From Shewanella donghaensis (lineage in GTDB: Bacteria; Pseudomonadota; Gammaproteobacteria; Enterobacterales; Shewanellaceae): 64,000 nt of DNA. Every line of letters starts with the position of its first letter. Positions within the stretch are counted from its first letter, which is position 1. The notes under the pieces were generated by a model. The model was not told the DNA's origin and did not search any database. It worked only from the letters and a program-made list of their open reading frames with translations. The stretch covers positions 496,001-560,000 of the forward strand of contig NZ_CP041783.1 in NCBI RefSeq assembly GCF_007567505.1. The letters are read 5' to 3'. Position numbers and translations under genes: made by a program. Below, piece by piece: positions 19,343-29,761 of the stretch.

Positions 19343-20029
19343 GTTAATTTTTTGATAAAATAATTTGAATAATTATTCATTTTTGACTTGCACCAATTAA
19401 TTAACATTTAGCGAGTTGTAAAATATTACTTAAATAAAGCTCATAAATATTAAATGTTAAATAACGGTTGTATATTGCTAATACATTTCATCAGTGTGAA
19501 ATGGTGGTGTTCTTTAATTGGTCTTTGACCACATATCAACAAGTTTAATTACCTTTCATTGTAAGCGATATTGGTGTGTAATTTTACAGCAATCGTATCA
19601 AGTTATCTGTAGTCCAGTACTGGTAAGGCTTTCGGTGTTTTGCATGGTGAATGATAGTATTCTGAATGAAAACTGAATAAATAAGTTTTAAGGCACTCAT
19701 GGTTCAATATATTTTTGTGATGCTTGTCACACTTTTGTGGTTTAATAAGTTTTAAAAATGTTATTTATGACGCAGGTAATAATTCTGTAAGAAGTGTGTG
19801 TTGGCAGTTAATAACTCTTTTAAATGATCATATTGGTTGTTTTGAAGATTTTTAACTTATTTTATTTTACATAAGTCATGCTTAGTTATTAACAAAAAAT
19901 GGGTTAAAAGTTAAAGTTTAGTGGTTTGACGAAATATCTTTGGTTCTACAGTATCTATTCCAACGCAAATTTAAATAGTTATTTAAAAGCGTATTCAGAA
20001 TAAGAAAAGATATTACCAGGGAGCAACAA
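19343..20029 (+). other. Long AT-rich leader region of the TonB receptor gene
   Basis: A 687-bp stretch with no supported gene. It holds a 14-bp palindrome TGAATAATTATTCA at 19366-19379, of unknown meaning, and a consensus CRP site at 19716-19731. No convincing sigma-70 promoter could be fixed by eye. The ribosome site GGGAGC lies just before the ATG at 20030. The length suggests a regulated promoter with a long leader. Confidence 0.6.
19716..19731. promoter_or_regulatory. Consensus CRP-binding site
   Basis: TGTGATGCTTGTCACA matches TGTGA-N6-TCACA in all ten conserved positions, with AT-rich flanks. It is 298 bp before the TonB-dependent receptor start codon, the only gene it could serve downstream. 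In Shewanella CRP controls many carbon and respiration genes, so cAMP-dependent control of the receptor is the natural reading. Confidence 0.72.
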
Positions 20030-22540
20030 ATGATTAAAAAATCTAAACTATCAAACAGCATTAACTTCGCTATATTAGCGTCAGTTTCTACTGCTTCAGC
20101 CGTTTCGGTAAGTGCTTATGCAGCAGAAGAATCTGCCAATGTCGAAAGAATTGCAGTAACAGGCTCCCGTATTCAGCGTCAAGACATGGAAACAGCTTCT
20201 CCAGTAACGGTAATTGATGCCGGTGCGATTAGAGCAGAAGGTTATAACTCTGTAGACGAAATCCTACAGTCTCAACCAGCAATGGCAGGTATGGCGGTTG
20301 GTTCAACGACCAACAATGGCGCAGATGGTGTTGCACAGGTAGATTTACGTGGTATGGGTTCAAACAGAACACTTGTTCTGTTGAACGGTCGTCGTATGGT
20401 TAACTCAGGTTCAGGGGCTGATAGTGCTGTTGATTTGAACACCATCCCGGTAGCAATGATTGCTCGTGTTGAAATTCTAAAAGATGGCGCATCAGCCGTC
20501 TACGGTTCAGATGCCATTGCAGGCGTTGTTAACATTATTACGAAGAAAGATTTCGAAGGTTTTCAATTCGATATTAATGGAGGTGCCACCTCTGAGGGTG
20601 ACGGTGAAAACGTTGAACTAAGTGGTTTATATGGCTTTAACACTGACGGCGGCAATTTCACCTTCGGTTTAGCTTACTCTGAACGTAAGGGTGTAATGCA
20701 GGGCGATCGTGATTGGGTTGAAGAAGGCGCAAGCTCATTTATTCCAGAAGGTACTTTGGGTGGTAAACAAATTAACCCTGAAACGGGTGAATGGGGTGAC
20801 CGTGAATATGGTTATGATTACACTGACGATAGCTGGTTACAAACCCCAAATAAAAGATATAGTTTCTTTGCCAATGGTACTCAAGAATTATCAAATGACT
20901 TAATTTTGTCAGGTGATTTTTTATATACTAAACGTAAGTCTAAGCAAATGATGGCCGCTCAACCAGCAAATTTAGATTTAAAAGTTTGTGAAGGCAATAT
21001 TAAGCAAGATGACTGTATTATTCTAGATGATGCAATGGTTGCTGGTGGCGTAGAAGCTGATGAAGGCATGATTAACTACCGTAAACGTATGAACGACGTT
21101 GGTAATCGTGTTTATGAACAAGAAACAGATACATTCCGTATTTCTGCTGGCTTAGCAGGCATGCTAGACATTAATACTGGTATGGATTGGGATATCTCAT
21201 ATACATACGGTAAAAACGAAGCTGATACCTGGGTTCATAACTCAATTCATCAAGGCAACATGGAGAAGTCAATCTACGCCAATCAAGATGCATGGTTTGG
21301 TGGCGACCCAATGACTCAAGACATGATTGATGCTGTTAGTTACACAGAAACTAGTAATGGTGGTAATGAGCAACATGTTCTTGCAGGTGTTATCAGTGGT
21401 GAAGCATTTGATCTTGACGCTGGTGCTGTTGCTTTTGCAATTGGTGCGGAATACCGTCATGAGAGTGGTTACTACAATCCAGATGCTGTGATTGTTGCTG
21501 GTGAAGGTACTGCTGCTCAGCAAGATCCTACTGATGGTAGTTTCGACGTATTCTCTGTATACCAAGAAGTGAGTGTACCATTCACTGATAAACTAACTGG
21601 TGAATTTGCATTACGTTATGATGATTACTCTACATTTGGTAGTGCAGCGACTTGGAAAGTTGGCTTAACTTATGAAGCAACTGATGACTTAATGTTGCGT
21701 ACAGTAGCTGCAACAGGTTTCCGAGCACCAAGTGTTAGTGAATTGTTTGGCGGTAACTCTGGTTCATTTGATTACTTAGACGATCCATGGGGTAACGAGC
21801 AAGATGCTCAAATCTTAGTTAACTATACTTCTGATGAAAACTTAGATGCTGAATCTTCTGAATCATACACAGCGGGTTTAGTTTACTCTCCAAGCTATGT
21901 TGAAGGCATGTCTGTTACATTAGATTGGTGGAGATTCAAGATTGACAACGCTATTGCACGTTTAGATGTACAAGCGGGTCTTGATAACTGTTTTGCCGGT
22001 AATACAAGCGCTTGTGAAACGTTCAATATTGGTGCTAATGGTGATTTATCAGATTTATCTAACCCATTAACTAACGTGGGTTACCAAGATACCAGTGGTA
22101 TCGATTTCAACTTAGCTTACACCTTCGAAGGTTTAGGGCTAGATTGGAAAATCAATAATGACTTAACTTACTTATTAAAGTTTGAACAAGACGGTATTGA
22201 GTACACTGGAACTATCGGTGGTATGTACGGTGGATACGCAGAATACAAAAACAACTTCAATATCTCGGCTAGCCGTGGTGACTGGAGTGTTATGTACTCA
22301 AACCGCTTTATTGGTGAAATGAATGATGTGAATACTGATGAAGCAATATCTTCAGTGCTTTACCACAACGTTTCAGGTGTTTATCACTTCTCGGATGCTT
22401 TCTCAGCTAACATAGGTGTTAAAAACTTAACTAACGAAGAGCCTATAATGGTTACTAGTGGTAACGAAGCGGGTACGGTTCCAGAAGTTTATGACACGTT
22501 AGGTCGCCAAATTTACGCTGGTGTATCAATGAAGTTCTAA
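20030..22540 (+). CDS. TonB-dependent outer-membrane receptor
   Basis: 836 residues. A signal peptide ends near VSAYA (about residue 30), followed by a TonB box-like ERIAVTGSRI, the plug domain (SPVTVIDAGAIRAEGYNSVD, LRGMGSNRTLVLLNGRRMV, ILKDGASAVYGSDAIAGVVN) and a beta-barrel ending in the required aromatic residue (IYAGVSMKF). Two Cys pairs (VCEGNIKQDDC and NCFAGNTSAC) could form loop disulfides. It is of the large Alteromonadales type used for peptides, oligosaccharides or other nutrients; the substrate cannot be read from sequence. It is a single-gene unit between terminators, with a CRP site upstream. Confidence 0.95.
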   Translation: MIKKSKLSNSINFAILASVSTASAVSVSAYAAEESANVERIAVTGSRIQRQDMETASPVTVIDAGAIRAEGYNSVDEILQSQPAMAGMAVGSTTNNGADGVAQVDLRGMGSNRTLVLLNGRRMVNSGSGADSAVDLNTIPVAMIARVEILKDGASAVYGSDAIAGVVNIITKKDFEGFQFDINGGATSEGDGENVELSGLYGFNTDGGNFTFGLAYSERKGVMQGDRDWVEEGASSFIPEGTLGGKQINPETGEWGDREYGYDYTDDSWLQTPNKRYSFFANGTQELSNDLILSGDFLYTKRKSKQMMAAQPANLDLKVCEGNIKQDDCIILDDAMVAGGVEADEGMINYRKRMNDVGNRVYEQETDTFRISAGLAGMLDINTGMDWDISYTYGKNEADTWVHNSIHQGNMEKSIYANQDAWFGGDPMTQDMIDAVSYTETSNGGNEQHVLAGVISGEAFDLDAGAVAFAIGAEYRHESGYYNPDAVIVAGEGTAAQQDPTDGSFDVFSVYQEVSVPFTDKLTGEFALRYDDYSTFGSAATWKVGLTYEATDDLMLRTVAATGFRAPSVSELFGGNSGSFDYLDDPWGNEQDAQILVNYTSDENLDAESSESYTAGLVYSPSYVEGMSVTLDWWRFKIDNAIARLDVQAGLDNCFAGNTSACETFNIGANGDLSDLSNPLTNVGYQDTSGIDFNLAYTFEGLGLDWKINNDLTYLLKFEQDGIEYTGTIGGMYGGYAEYKNNFNISASRGDWSVMYSNRFIGEMNDVNTDEAISSVLYHNVSGVYHFSDAFSANIGVKNLTNEEPIMVTSGNEAGTVPEVYDTLGRQIYAGVSMKF

Positions 22541-22600
22541 ATTTAGAACTTGCTATTAACTAATGATTGAATACTTCAAAATTTAGTTAGCCACGATAAC

Positions 22601-22628
22601 AAAAAAGCCAGCATCTGCTGGCTTTTTT
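22601..22628. terminator. Bidirectional terminator between the TonB receptor and gloA
   Basis: GCCAGC/GCTGGC stem with a 4-base loop, flanked by six A on the left and six T on the right, so it can work for both converging genes. Confidence 0.93.
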
Positions 22629-22646
22629 ATTTTAATCAATGAGATA

Positions 22647-23057
22647 TCAACCTAAACCTTCAGACATTGATTTCTTTTGAATAAGTTCAATTTTGTAACC
22701 ATCAGGATCTTCGACGAATGCGATTTCAGTACTTCCACCGGCTACAGGTCCCGGTGCTCTAGTGATATTACCGCCAGCAGCCTTAATTGCTTCACAACGA
22801 GCATAAATATCTTCTTCACCTATGGCTAAATGACCAAAACCATTGCCTAAATCGTAACTCTCAGTGCCCCAGTTATAGGTTAATTCAATAACCGCTTGGC
22901 CAGTAGACTCTTCGCCAAAGCCAACAAAGGCGAGGGTATATTGATATTGCTCATTTTTTGATTGGCGTAATAATTTCATTCCCATCACTTCAGTGTAAAA
23001 TTTTATACTGCGTTCAAGGTTACCAACACGGATCATGGTGTGAAGTAGTTGCGACAT
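22647..23057 (-). CDS. gloA: Lactoylglutathione lyase (glyoxalase I)
   Basis: 136 residues from [18 protein letters not shown] at 23057 (GAGAA just upstream); an upstream in-frame start lacks homology. GloA isomerises the methylglyoxal-glutathione hemithioacetal to S-lactoylglutathione. Metal ligands expected of the bacterial Ni-type enzyme are visible: His in LLHTMIRV, Glu in [10 protein letters not shown], His in GFGHLAIG and Glu in YKIELIQ. Single-gene unit facing the TonB receptor across a shared terminator. Confidence 0.96.
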   Translation of the reverse strand: MSQLLHTMIRVGNLERSIKFYTEVMGMKLLRQSKNEQYQYTLAFVGFGEESTGQAVIELTYNWGTESYDLGNGFGHLAIGEEDIYARCEAIKAAGGNITRAPGPVAGGSTEIAFVEDPDGYKIELIQKKSMSEGLG

Positions 23058-23231
23058 ATTATTCTCATTATTTATGTATAAGTGATTGTTCAAGCATAAC
23101 AAATTTTCATCTGCGATATAAAACTGAATTTAAGAACTTATTTTCGTCTTAGTTCACAGTTTTACTGCAAGATGATGGGAAAGTTTTAATTAAAAGCTAG
23201 AATTAACTTATATGAATTTGGAGACAAGATA

Positions 23232-23315
23232 ATGACAATAGAATTAAAAATGGCTCTTGGTACCTCAGTAATAATTGCAGCTTTTTTAAGCGCTTTTTTT
23301 GTGGCTTTGTTTTAA
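23232..23315 (+). CDS. YnhF-like small membrane protein (27 aa)
   Basis: A 27-codon ORF, ATG with GGAGA 7 bases upstream and a strong terminator 20 bp past the stop. The peptide starts MTIELKMALGTSVII and is a single hydrophobic helix. It aligns from the first residue with E. coli YnhF as I remember it (MSTDLKFSLVTTIIV...), a small inner-membrane protein of unknown role. The ORF, ribosome site and terminator are seen directly; the family link is from memory and short. It is an isolated transcription unit between gloA (divergent) and the DUF1287 gene (convergent). Confidence 0.78.
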   Translation: MTIELKMALGTSVIIAAFLSAFFVALF

Positions 23316-23335
23316 TAACTTAGACTTCATCGCCT

Positions 23336-23362
23336 AAAAAAACCGCTTTGAGCGGTTTTTTT
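23336..23362 (+). terminator. Rho-independent terminator after the YnhF-like gene
   Basis: AACCGCT/AGCGGTT stem with TTG loop, A-rich on the left and seven T on the right. It supports the 27-codon ORF upstream being a real transcription unit; by symmetry it could also work on the minus strand. Confidence 0.92.
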
Positions 23363-23568
23363 GTATCTATGAGAATATTACTTAATAACCTACAACTTCG
23401 TTACGCCTATCTTCCAAGTCAGTATCATTTTATAAGCTACTCCATTCCCCTAAACTTTCTAGTGCGCCGAACTGTCTGATTTCAAAACATTAATGCTCTG
23501 CAGTATTGATTATTTCCCGGGAAAGATAACCTTTACTTAGTCTAAATATAATGTTTATTACCAACAGA

Positions 23569-24156
23569 TTATATTTTAGGCTCATATCGAAAGTGACCGG
23601 TTATAGCATATTTGAATAACATGTCGTCAACGACAGGACCATTGCCAATGTTATGAACGATTAAAGGATTGCCAGAGGTTGTGGATGAGCGATCGATGAT
23701 CATACCAATATGGGGGAGATTGCCTGGCAACATCCAAGTGACGATGTCTCCAGCTGCATAATGTTTGGGATTTTTAGATTGCTCTAGTACGGAACCATAA
23801 CGAGTAAAAAATGTTTGTAGATTTGGCACTCTTCGATGGTCAATATTGCGGTCTGTTTTAGTTAATCCCCAAATTCGTTTTGATGGATACAAATGAAAAT
23901 TGTTTACCATGTCTTCATGGACTAGTTGCTGCAGATCGATTCCAAGCTGTCTATAGGCTCGTATCACTACATCAGTGCAAACGCCAATATTATCTGGAAC
24001 ATCGCCGTTAGGATAAGGAATGGAGATGTAAGCGCCATCATAAGTGACATTGTGGGTTTTTCTTTCATGTAAAGCCGAAACGATATCGGTTTCAAATGAC
24101 TGAGCTTTAGTAACCGTAGAACAAAATATCATCACAACAAAAATCAACAACCTCAT
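23569..24156 (-). CDS. DUF1287 family secreted protein (YijF-like)
   Basis: 195 residues with a signal peptide (LLIFVVMIFCSTVTKAQS). The conserved core has the layout of NlpC/P60-type papain folds: Cys in NIGVCTDVVIRAYRQLGIDL, His in LPHIGMIID and His in PLIVHNIGNGP. It belongs to DUF1287, which includes E. coli YijF. A periplasmic peptidase or amidase activity is suggested by the fold but not demonstrated. It stands alone, convergent with the YnhF-like unit. Confidence 0.85.
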   Translation of the reverse strand: MRLLIFVVMIFCSTVTKAQSFETDIVSALHERKTHNVTYDGAYISIPYPNGDVPDNIGVCTDVVIRAYRQLGIDLQQLVHEDMVNNFHLYPSKRIWGLTKTDRNIDHRRVPNLQTFFTRYGSVLEQSKNPKHYAAGDIVTWMLPGNLPHIGMIIDRSSTTSGNPLIVHNIGNGPVVDDMLFKYAITGHFRYEPKI

Positions 24157-24301
24157 AAAATATCCTTATTTATATAGGTTAAGTAAAACAGCATTAGATG
24201 TAATGTGTCATAGACACTATATGGATGTGACAATCATTACTAGTCATTAAAATAATGGCTTTTGAATACTCTTAGAAAATGATTGCAAACCAATAAGAAA
24301 A

Positions 24302-24943
24302 TTAATCTTCTGGATAAACCTTATTTTTAAACTCACAAAGGTCTTCTATCATACAGCTGCCACATCTAGGTTTGCGAGCAATACAAGTATAGCGGCCGTG
24401 TAAGATAAACCAATGGTGTACATCGACTTTAAACTCAGCGGGTACCACTTTGAGCATTTTCTCTTCGACTTGATCGACATTCTTGCCCATGGCAAATTTA
24501 GTGCGGTTAGCCATTCTAAAAATGTGAGTATCCACAGCGATAGTAGGCCAGCCGAAAGCTGTATTGAGCACGACGTTAGCCGTTTTACGGCCAACACCGG
24601 GTAGTGCTTCTAGGGCTTCTCGGTTTTCAGGGACTTCGCCGCCGTGCTGATCAAGTAAGATTTTACAGGCCTTGATGACATTAATGGCTTTGTTGTTATA
24701 TAAACCAATCGTTTTAATATAAGTTTTGAGACCATCTACGCCAAGATCGTAAATGGCTTGGGGAGTATTGGCCACTGGATATAGCTTGTCAGTGGCCTTG
24801 TTGACGCTCACATCGGTCGCTTGCGCCGATAACGTTACGGCAACAAGTAATTCAAAAGGGGACGAAAAGTTTAATTCCGTTTCAGGTTTTGGATTATTGT
24901 CCCTAAGACGTGTGAGCATCTCATAGCGTTTATCTTTATTCAT
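24302..24943 (-). CDS. nth: Endonuclease III
   Basis: 213 residues. A DNA glycosylase/AP lyase for oxidised pyrimidines. The helix-hairpin-helix with catalytic Lys is LPGVGRKTANVV, the catalytic Asp is in AVDTHIFRMANR, and the C-terminal iron-sulfur loop is C-x6-C-x2-C-x5-C (CIARKPRCGSCMIEDLC). It follows rsxE by 4 bp, the conserved rsxABCDGE-nth arrangement. Confidence 0.97.
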   Translation of the reverse strand: MNKDKRYEMLTRLRDNNPKPETELNFSSPFELLVAVTLSAQATDVSVNKATDKLYPVANTPQAIYDLGVDGLKTYIKTIGLYNNKAINVIKACKILLDQHGGEVPENREALEALPGVGRKTANVVLNTAFGWPTIAVDTHIFRMANRTKFAMGKNVDQVEEKMLKVVPAEFKVDVHHWFILHGRYTCIARKPRCGSCMIEDLCEFKNKVYPED

Positions 24944-24947
24944 TTAT

Positions 24948-25643
24948 TTAGCTAACCTTGGTAATTCTTGCGCGAGCAATTGTTTCGCTTTCTGGTTTTG
25001 GCTGACGGCTTTCAAGTTTGCTATCAATGACATTTTTAAGGGCAATTAATAATCCCATAGCGATAAATGCCCCAGGAGGCAGCATTGCAATCAGGAAGGG
25101 GGTGTCCAGTTGAAACACCTGAATCGTTAATACACTTGCCCAGTCGCCAAGCAATAATTCTGCGCCATCAAATAGTGTTCCTTGGCCGAGTATTTCTCGT
25201 AACCCACCTAAGACAACTAAAATGGCACTAAAGCCTAAGCCCATCATCAGTCCGTCAAATGCTGCGCTAGTGACATTGTTGCGAGAAGCAAACGCTTCAG
25301 CACGGCCAATAATGACGCAGTTAGTCACGATTAATGGTAAGAAAATCCCTAACGAAAGATACAGCCCATGTGTGTAGGCGTTCATTAGTAATTGTACACA
25401 GGTCACTAGTGCAGCAATGATCATCACAAATACTGGGATGCGAATTTCTTTAGGTACAAAGTTTCGTACTAATGACACTAAGATATTTGAACCGACTAAC
25501 ACCAGTAATGTCGCCATCCCCAAACCTAATGCGTTAGTGACTGTTGCGGTGACAGCTAACAAAGGGCATAAGCCTAATAGCTGGACTAAACCAGGGTTAT
25601 TTTTCCATAATCCTTGCCAAGCTATTTCGCGATAATTAGTCAT
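24948..25643 (-). CDS. rsxE: Electron transport complex subunit RsxE/RnfE
   Basis: 231 residues from the ATG at 25643, chosen because [20 protein letters not shown] is the conserved start and it overlaps the rsxG stop by 8 bp. It is an integral membrane subunit of the ion-translocating Rsx/Rnf complex, with about six helices and the paired GLCPLLAVT / [13 protein letters not shown] motifs also found in RsxA, whose Cys residues belong to the intramembrane iron-sulfur site. Confidence 0.95.
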   Translation of the reverse strand: MTNYREIAWQGLWKNNPGLVQLLGLCPLLAVTATVTNALGLGMATLLVLVGSNILVSLVRNFVPKEIRIPVFVMIIAALVTCVQLLMNAYTHGLYLSLGIFLPLIVTNCVIIGRAEAFASRNNVTSAAFDGLMMGLGFSAILVVLGGLREILGQGTLFDGAELLLGDWASVLTIQVFQLDTPFLIAMLPPGAFIAMGLLIALKNVIDSKLESRQPKPESETIARARITKVS

Positions 25644-26271
25644 GCTCACGTCCACAATGATTGATGGTGTTATAAAGTGTTTCTCTATTCTTTTCGACGT
25701 AGATTAAGGCGTTATTGATGGCTTTTACATAGGCTCTTGGGGTAATGGTTGCACCTGTAAATTGATCGATGTCACCGCCATCTTTTTTTACCGCGAGTGG
25801 TTTATCATCTGTATTAAAAAACAAGCCTGAAAAGCCTAAAACCCAATCCGATTTTCTTAAATCAATTTTATCGCCGAGGCCTGGCGTTTCTTGATGTTCA
25901 AGTGTTCTGACACCCAGTAGGGTATTGTTATTATCAACACCGATGATAAGTTTAATATCTCCATTATAACCATCCGGTGCAACGGTCTCTATGGCGATGG
26001 CAACAGGATTATTATCCACATTGGCAATGTATGCCGATAATGGTTTCTCAGTACCAAGCAGTGCTTTGTCCATGACTTCAATACAATTGTCATTTAATGC
26101 ATTGTCGTGCATTGATGCTGGAATAATTTGTTGTAAAACACTCGTCAACTGTTTGCGTTGTTGTTCGATAATTTTGTCAGCGGTTAAATAATTAACCGTC
26201 GCTACAAGCCCTGTACAACACAGTGCAAATAACGCCAGTATTAGGCCATTTCGAGTAATAATATTAGACAT
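25636..26271 (-). CDS. rsxG: Electron transport complex subunit RsxG/RnfG
   Basis: 211 residues with one N-terminal membrane helix and a periplasmic FMN-binding domain. The flavinylation site is in [13 protein letters not shown] (about residue 170-180), where FMN is attached to Thr by ApbE. Part of the Rsx complex that reduces SoxR in enterics and couples NADH/ferredoxin redox chemistry to ion movement elsewhere. It starts 8 bp after rsxD and overlaps rsxE. Confidence 0.95.
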   Translation of the reverse strand: MSNIITRNGLILALFALCCTGLVATVNYLTADKIIEQQRKQLTSVLQQIIPASMHDNALNDNCIEVMDKALLGTEKPLSAYIANVDNNPVAIAIETVAPDGYNGDIKLIIGVDNNNTLLGVRTLEHQETPGLGDKIDLRKSDWVLGFSGLFFNTDDKPLAVKKDGGDIDQFTGATITPRAYVKAINNALIYVEKNRETLYNTINHCGREHD

Positions 26272-26279
26272 AGTTAACC

Positions 26280-27329
26280 TTAATTCCCTGCTCTATGGCC
26301 GTATGAGCGTGGACGAATATAATAATCGATGAATGGCGCGCACATATTGGCGAGTAATACTGCAAAGGCTACGGCATCTGGATAACCGCCGTACGTCCTA
26401 ATGACAAAAATAAGGACACCAATAATCGCGCCAAATAACAATCTTCCTCTGGGACTTGTTGCTGCTGTAACTGGATCGGTCGCAATAAAGAATGCACAGA
26501 GCATGGTGCCACCGGAAAACAAATGCAGCAGTGGACTTGCGTGGGTACTTGGGTTTAATAAGAACCCGATACCAGCACAGATAAAAATTGCCAGTAATAT
26601 GCCGGTACTGATATGCCAGCGAATGACCTTCAATTTAAGCATGATAAGGCCACCGATTAAATAGGCGACGTTAACCCAAAGCCAACCTACACCAGCAACA
26701 CCATCGAATACACTTTTTTGTAAACTCTCTCCGCTGGTTAAACCCATTGATAAATCCGTTTTAAAGGTATCTAAAGGGGTAGCCATAGTATGGCCATCAA
26801 TACCCAATCGGTAATAATCGATATCAACATTCGATAACTCAAAGATTGAATTCAACGCGGCCATAATGCCAACATGGTTGGTCGCAAGTTCAGTAGGTGC
26901 AACCCAAGTGGTCATTTGTACTGGGAACGACACTAACAACAAAACATAAGCTGCCATAGCAGGGTTAAATATGTTGTTTCCTAAGCCACCATAGAGATGT
27001 TTTACGATCACAATAGCAAAAAGGCAGCCTATTAACGTCATCCACCAAGGCGTTAGCGGGGGAATTGCTACGGCAATTAAAAGTGCCGTTACGAGGGCGC
27101 TATTGTCTGATAAAGCATCCTTGATAGGTTTGTTTCTTAACTTCATTACGCAGGCTTCAGCGCTTAATGCGACTGTCACAGCAAGGACAATTTGTATTAA
27201 AGTTCCCATTCCAAAAAAGTAGGTCTGCGCCAAAATACCTGGAATTAAGCAGTAGGCAACGCGTAACATAACTTTGTTGGTATGCAGTGTGGTACTAACA
27301 TGTGGTGATGATGCTATTTTAAATGCCAT
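26280..27329 (-). CDS. rsxD: Electron transport complex subunit RsxD/RnfD
   Basis: 349 residues, about ten membrane helices. Family marks are [15 protein letters not shown] at the N-terminus, [20 protein letters not shown], and the second flavinylation site in [12 protein letters not shown] (about residue 180). C-terminal [21 protein letters not shown] is also typical. It follows rsxC by 2 bp. Confidence 0.95.
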   Translation of the reverse strand: MAFKIASSPHVSTTLHTNKVMLRVAYCLIPGILAQTYFFGMGTLIQIVLAVTVALSAEACVMKLRNKPIKDALSDNSALVTALLIAVAIPPLTPWWMTLIGCLFAIVIVKHLYGGLGNNIFNPAMAAYVLLLVSFPVQMTTWVAPTELATNHVGIMAALNSIFELSNVDIDYYRLGIDGHTMATPLDTFKTDLSMGLTSGESLQKSVFDGVAGVGWLWVNVAYLIGGLIMLKLKVIRWHISTGILLAIFICAGIGFLLNPSTHASPLLHLFSGGTMLCAFFIATDPVTAATSPRGRLLFGAIIGVLIFVIRTYGGYPDAVAFAVLLANMCAPFIDYYIRPRSYGHRAGN

Positions 27330-27331
27330 GT

Positions 27332-29761
27332 TTATTCCTCTTCACTCAACTTACGTTGATTAGCAAGCTTCTTTGCCTTCGCTTTAGCGACAGCGGCTGC
27401 AATTCTAGCTTTCTTGTCATCAACAGGCACATGAGTTGGTTCTGATATCTTAGTCTGTTCAATAATGTCAGTGTCTAAGTGTTGATTTAAAGCTGGAGCT
27501 TCTGCAGTTTGACTCGCTGCTAATTTCTTCGCTTTGGCTTTTGCTACAGCGGCAGCGATTTTAGCTTTCTTGTCATCAGCGGGTTGTTGAGCGTGTTCAG
27601 CTGACTCAGCTTGCTCTGTAATAATAGAATCTACATTTTGATTCATAGCTGGAACGCCTGAAGTTTGACTCGCTGCTAACTTCTTGGCTTTGGCTTTCGC
27701 TACAGCGGTAGCGATTTTGGCTTTCTTGTCATTAACAGGCACATGAGCTGCTTCTGCTATCTCAGTCTGTTCAATAATGTCAGTATCTAAGCTTTGATTT
27801 AAAGTTGGAGCTTCTGCAGTCTGACTCGCTGCTAATTTCTTCGCTTTGGCTCTAGCTACCGCGGCAGCTATTTTAGCTTTTTTATCATCAACAGGTGCAT
27901 CAATTGGAACTTGAACATCCACTTCTGAACTACTAGTCTCTGAACTTTTAGTTTCAGAGCTAAGCTTTGCAGCCAGTTTTTTAGCTTTAGCTCTGGCTAC
28001 AGCAGCTGCTATCTGAGCTTTCTTATCATTTATTGATTCGTCAACTTGAGCCAACTCTTCAGGATCTGATTTAGCAGCAAGCTTTTTAGCTTTAGCACGT
28101 GCAATGGCGGCTTTGACTGCTGCACTTTTATCGCTTGCTACTGCTGAAGTGTTTTCAGAGGCTTTATCAGATACATTTTTTGATGCATGTTCTGATATAG
28201 AGTCACTTTGTGCTGCTTTCTTTTTAGCGGCCACTCTTGCCATTGCTTCAGCTACAGCATCTTTAGACGTTGTGGTCATGGATGCTTTACGTTTTTCTGC
28301 TGCAAGCCTAGATTTCTCTTCGCGAGCTAACTTTTCATCATCTAAACGTTTTAATCGCGTTTCGAATCTGATTTTTGCTTGTTCAGCTTGGAATTTTTCT
28401 TCAGCTTCATTTTTTAAGGCTGACTTAGCGATACGATAATATTCAACTAAGGGAATATCACTTGGACATACGTAGCTACAACACCCGCATTCAATACAAT
28501 CTTTAAGATTAAAGCTTGCTGCTTTATCGTATTCTTCTGCTTTGGCATGCCAAAACAATTGTTGTGGTAATAACAAAGCTGGGCAGACTACTGCACATTC
28601 ACCACAGCGAATACAGGCTTTTTCGTCAACGTCTGGAGCAATTTCATGACTGCTTGGTACCAGAATACAGTTGGTACCTTTTAGTACTGGTACATCATTT
28701 CGAGGCAAGGCATAACCCATCATAGGGCCGCCAATGATCACTTTGGATGCTTGGTTCTTAGCGCCATCGAACTGTGTTTTGGTTTGCTCTAGTGCATGTT
28801 TAACAGGGGTGCCGATTGGAAGCCAATAATTACCTGGTTTAGAAACTTGCTCACCGGTTATTGTTACTAAGCGTTCAACCAATGGTTTACCGTTTAATAC
28901 CGCATCTTGTATGGCATAGGCTGTACCCACGTTGTGAACGACAATCCCTTGTTGTGCCGGAATGCTACCCGTGTGGACTTCTTTACCGGTTACAATTTGA
29001 ATTAATTGCTTTTCACCACCAGATGGATATTTAGTGGGAATGACAGTGATGCGTATTGTTTCAACTAAAGCTGTAAATTTAGCCAAAGCCACTTGCATTG
29101 CTGTAGCCGCTTCAGGTTTGTTATCTTCGATAGCAATGATAATTCGCTGCGGATTGAGCAGGGTGTTAATGACTTCGATACCTTTAATGATGTCAGTTGC
29201 GTATTCACGCATTAATACATCATCAGAGGTGATATAAGGTTCACATTCCACCCCATTGATAATCACTAGATCAATTTCACTGGCGGGATTTAATTTTATA
29301 TGGCTTGGGAAAGTGGCGCCGCCCATACCCGCAATACCGGCTTGCTTAATTTTATCGAGAATTTGTTGGTTTGAAAGCTCGCTTAAAGTGGTAGAAGTAT
29401 AGTCGGTTGCACTATCGTGGCCATCCGCTTTAATGGTACAAGTTAAACAAGGCAAACCTGATGCATGATTACTTGGATGCTGCTCTACCGAGGTTATTTC
29501 ACCTGATGTTGGCGCATGCACAGGAAGGTACATGAAACCTTCACCCTCAGTGAGTAATTGGCCTTTGAGTACTTGGTCACCGACATTGACGGCTAGTCGA
29601 GCGCAATCGCCAACTTGTGGGAGCGGGACTAAATACTTATCCGCTAATGCAATGGTGCTAATAGCTTGGGTATTTGAGAGCTGTTTCAGTTGTGGGGGAT
29701 GAATTCCGCCCGGAGAATGCCATAAAGTCCCTTTATCAATTTGTTCTAATAAAGTTAGCAC
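27332..29761 (-). CDS. rsxC: Electron transport complex subunit RsxC/RnfC with repeat tail
   Basis: 809 residues. The N-terminal ~450 residues are the flavin/NADH-handling core ([29 protein letters not shown]) and carry two 4Fe-4S motifs, [12 protein letters not shown] and [12 protein letters not shown]. After a charged coiled coil ([18 protein letters not shown]) comes a tail of about seven Ala/Lys units of the type [20 protein letters not shown], the last ones spaced by 31-residue acidic linkers. Such a tail is known in proteobacterial RsxC, but its role is not settled. The gene overlaps rsxB by 7 bp. Confidence 0.95.
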   Translation of the reverse strand: MLTLLEQIDKGTLWHSPGGIHPPQLKQLSNTQAISTIALADKYLVPLPQVGDCARLAVNVGDQVLKGQLLTEGEGFMYLPVHAPTSGEITSVEQHPSNHASGLPCLTCTIKADGHDSATDYTSTTLSELSNQQILDKIKQAGIAGMGGATFPSHIKLNPASEIDLVIINGVECEPYITSDDVLMREYATDIIKGIEVINTLLNPQRIIIAIEDNKPEAATAMQVALAKFTALVETIRITVIPTKYPSGGEKQLIQIVTGKEVHTGSIPAQQGIVVHNVGTAYAIQDAVLNGKPLVERLVTITGEQVSKPGNYWLPIGTPVKHALEQTKTQFDGAKNQASKVIIGGPMMGYALPRNDVPVLKGTNCILVPSSHEIAPDVDEKACIRCGECAVVCPALLLPQQLFWHAKAEEYDKAASFNLKDCIECGCCSYVCPSDIPLVEYYRIAKSALKNEAEEKFQAEQAKIRFETRLKRLDDEKLAREEKSRLAAEKRKASMTTTSKDAVAEAMARVAAKKKAAQSDSISEHASKNVSDKASENTSAVASDKSAAVKAAIARAKAKKLAAKSDPEELAQVDESINDKKAQIAAAVARAKAKKLAAKLSSETKSSETSSSEVDVQVPIDAPVDDKKAKIAAAVARAKAKKLAASQTAEAPTLNQSLDTDIIEQTEIAEAAHVPVNDKKAKIATAVAKAKAKKLAASQTSGVPAMNQNVDSIITEQAESAEHAQQPADDKKAKIAAAVAKAKAKKLAASQTAEAPALNQHLDTDIIEQTKISEPTHVPVDDKKARIAAAVAKAKAKKLANQRKLSEEE
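27411..27878 (-). repeat. Three 156-bp tandem repeats inside rsxC
   Basis: The phrase TTCTTGTCAT (or a close variant) recurs at 27411, 27567, 27723 and in degenerate form at 27879, exactly 156 bp apart, so each unit encodes 52 residues. Shorter, more diverged Ala/Lys units continue to about 28115. The even period and high identity point to recent unequal duplication within the gene. Confidence 0.9.

Noticed and set aside
19366..19379. Palindrome TGAATAATTATTCA considered as a Fur box
   Set aside because: It does not fit the GATAATGATAATCATTATC pattern well enough, lies over 600 bp from the receptor gene and close to the ruv terminator.
27360..28115. Regular repeats considered as a CRISPR array
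   Set aside because: Units are 156 bp, in frame and encode the RsxC tail; there are no short repeats with unique spacers.
28104..28439. Plus-strand ORF of 111 codons inside rsxC
   Set aside because: Antisense to the Ala/Lys repeat tail; its composition is the mirror of the repeat codons.
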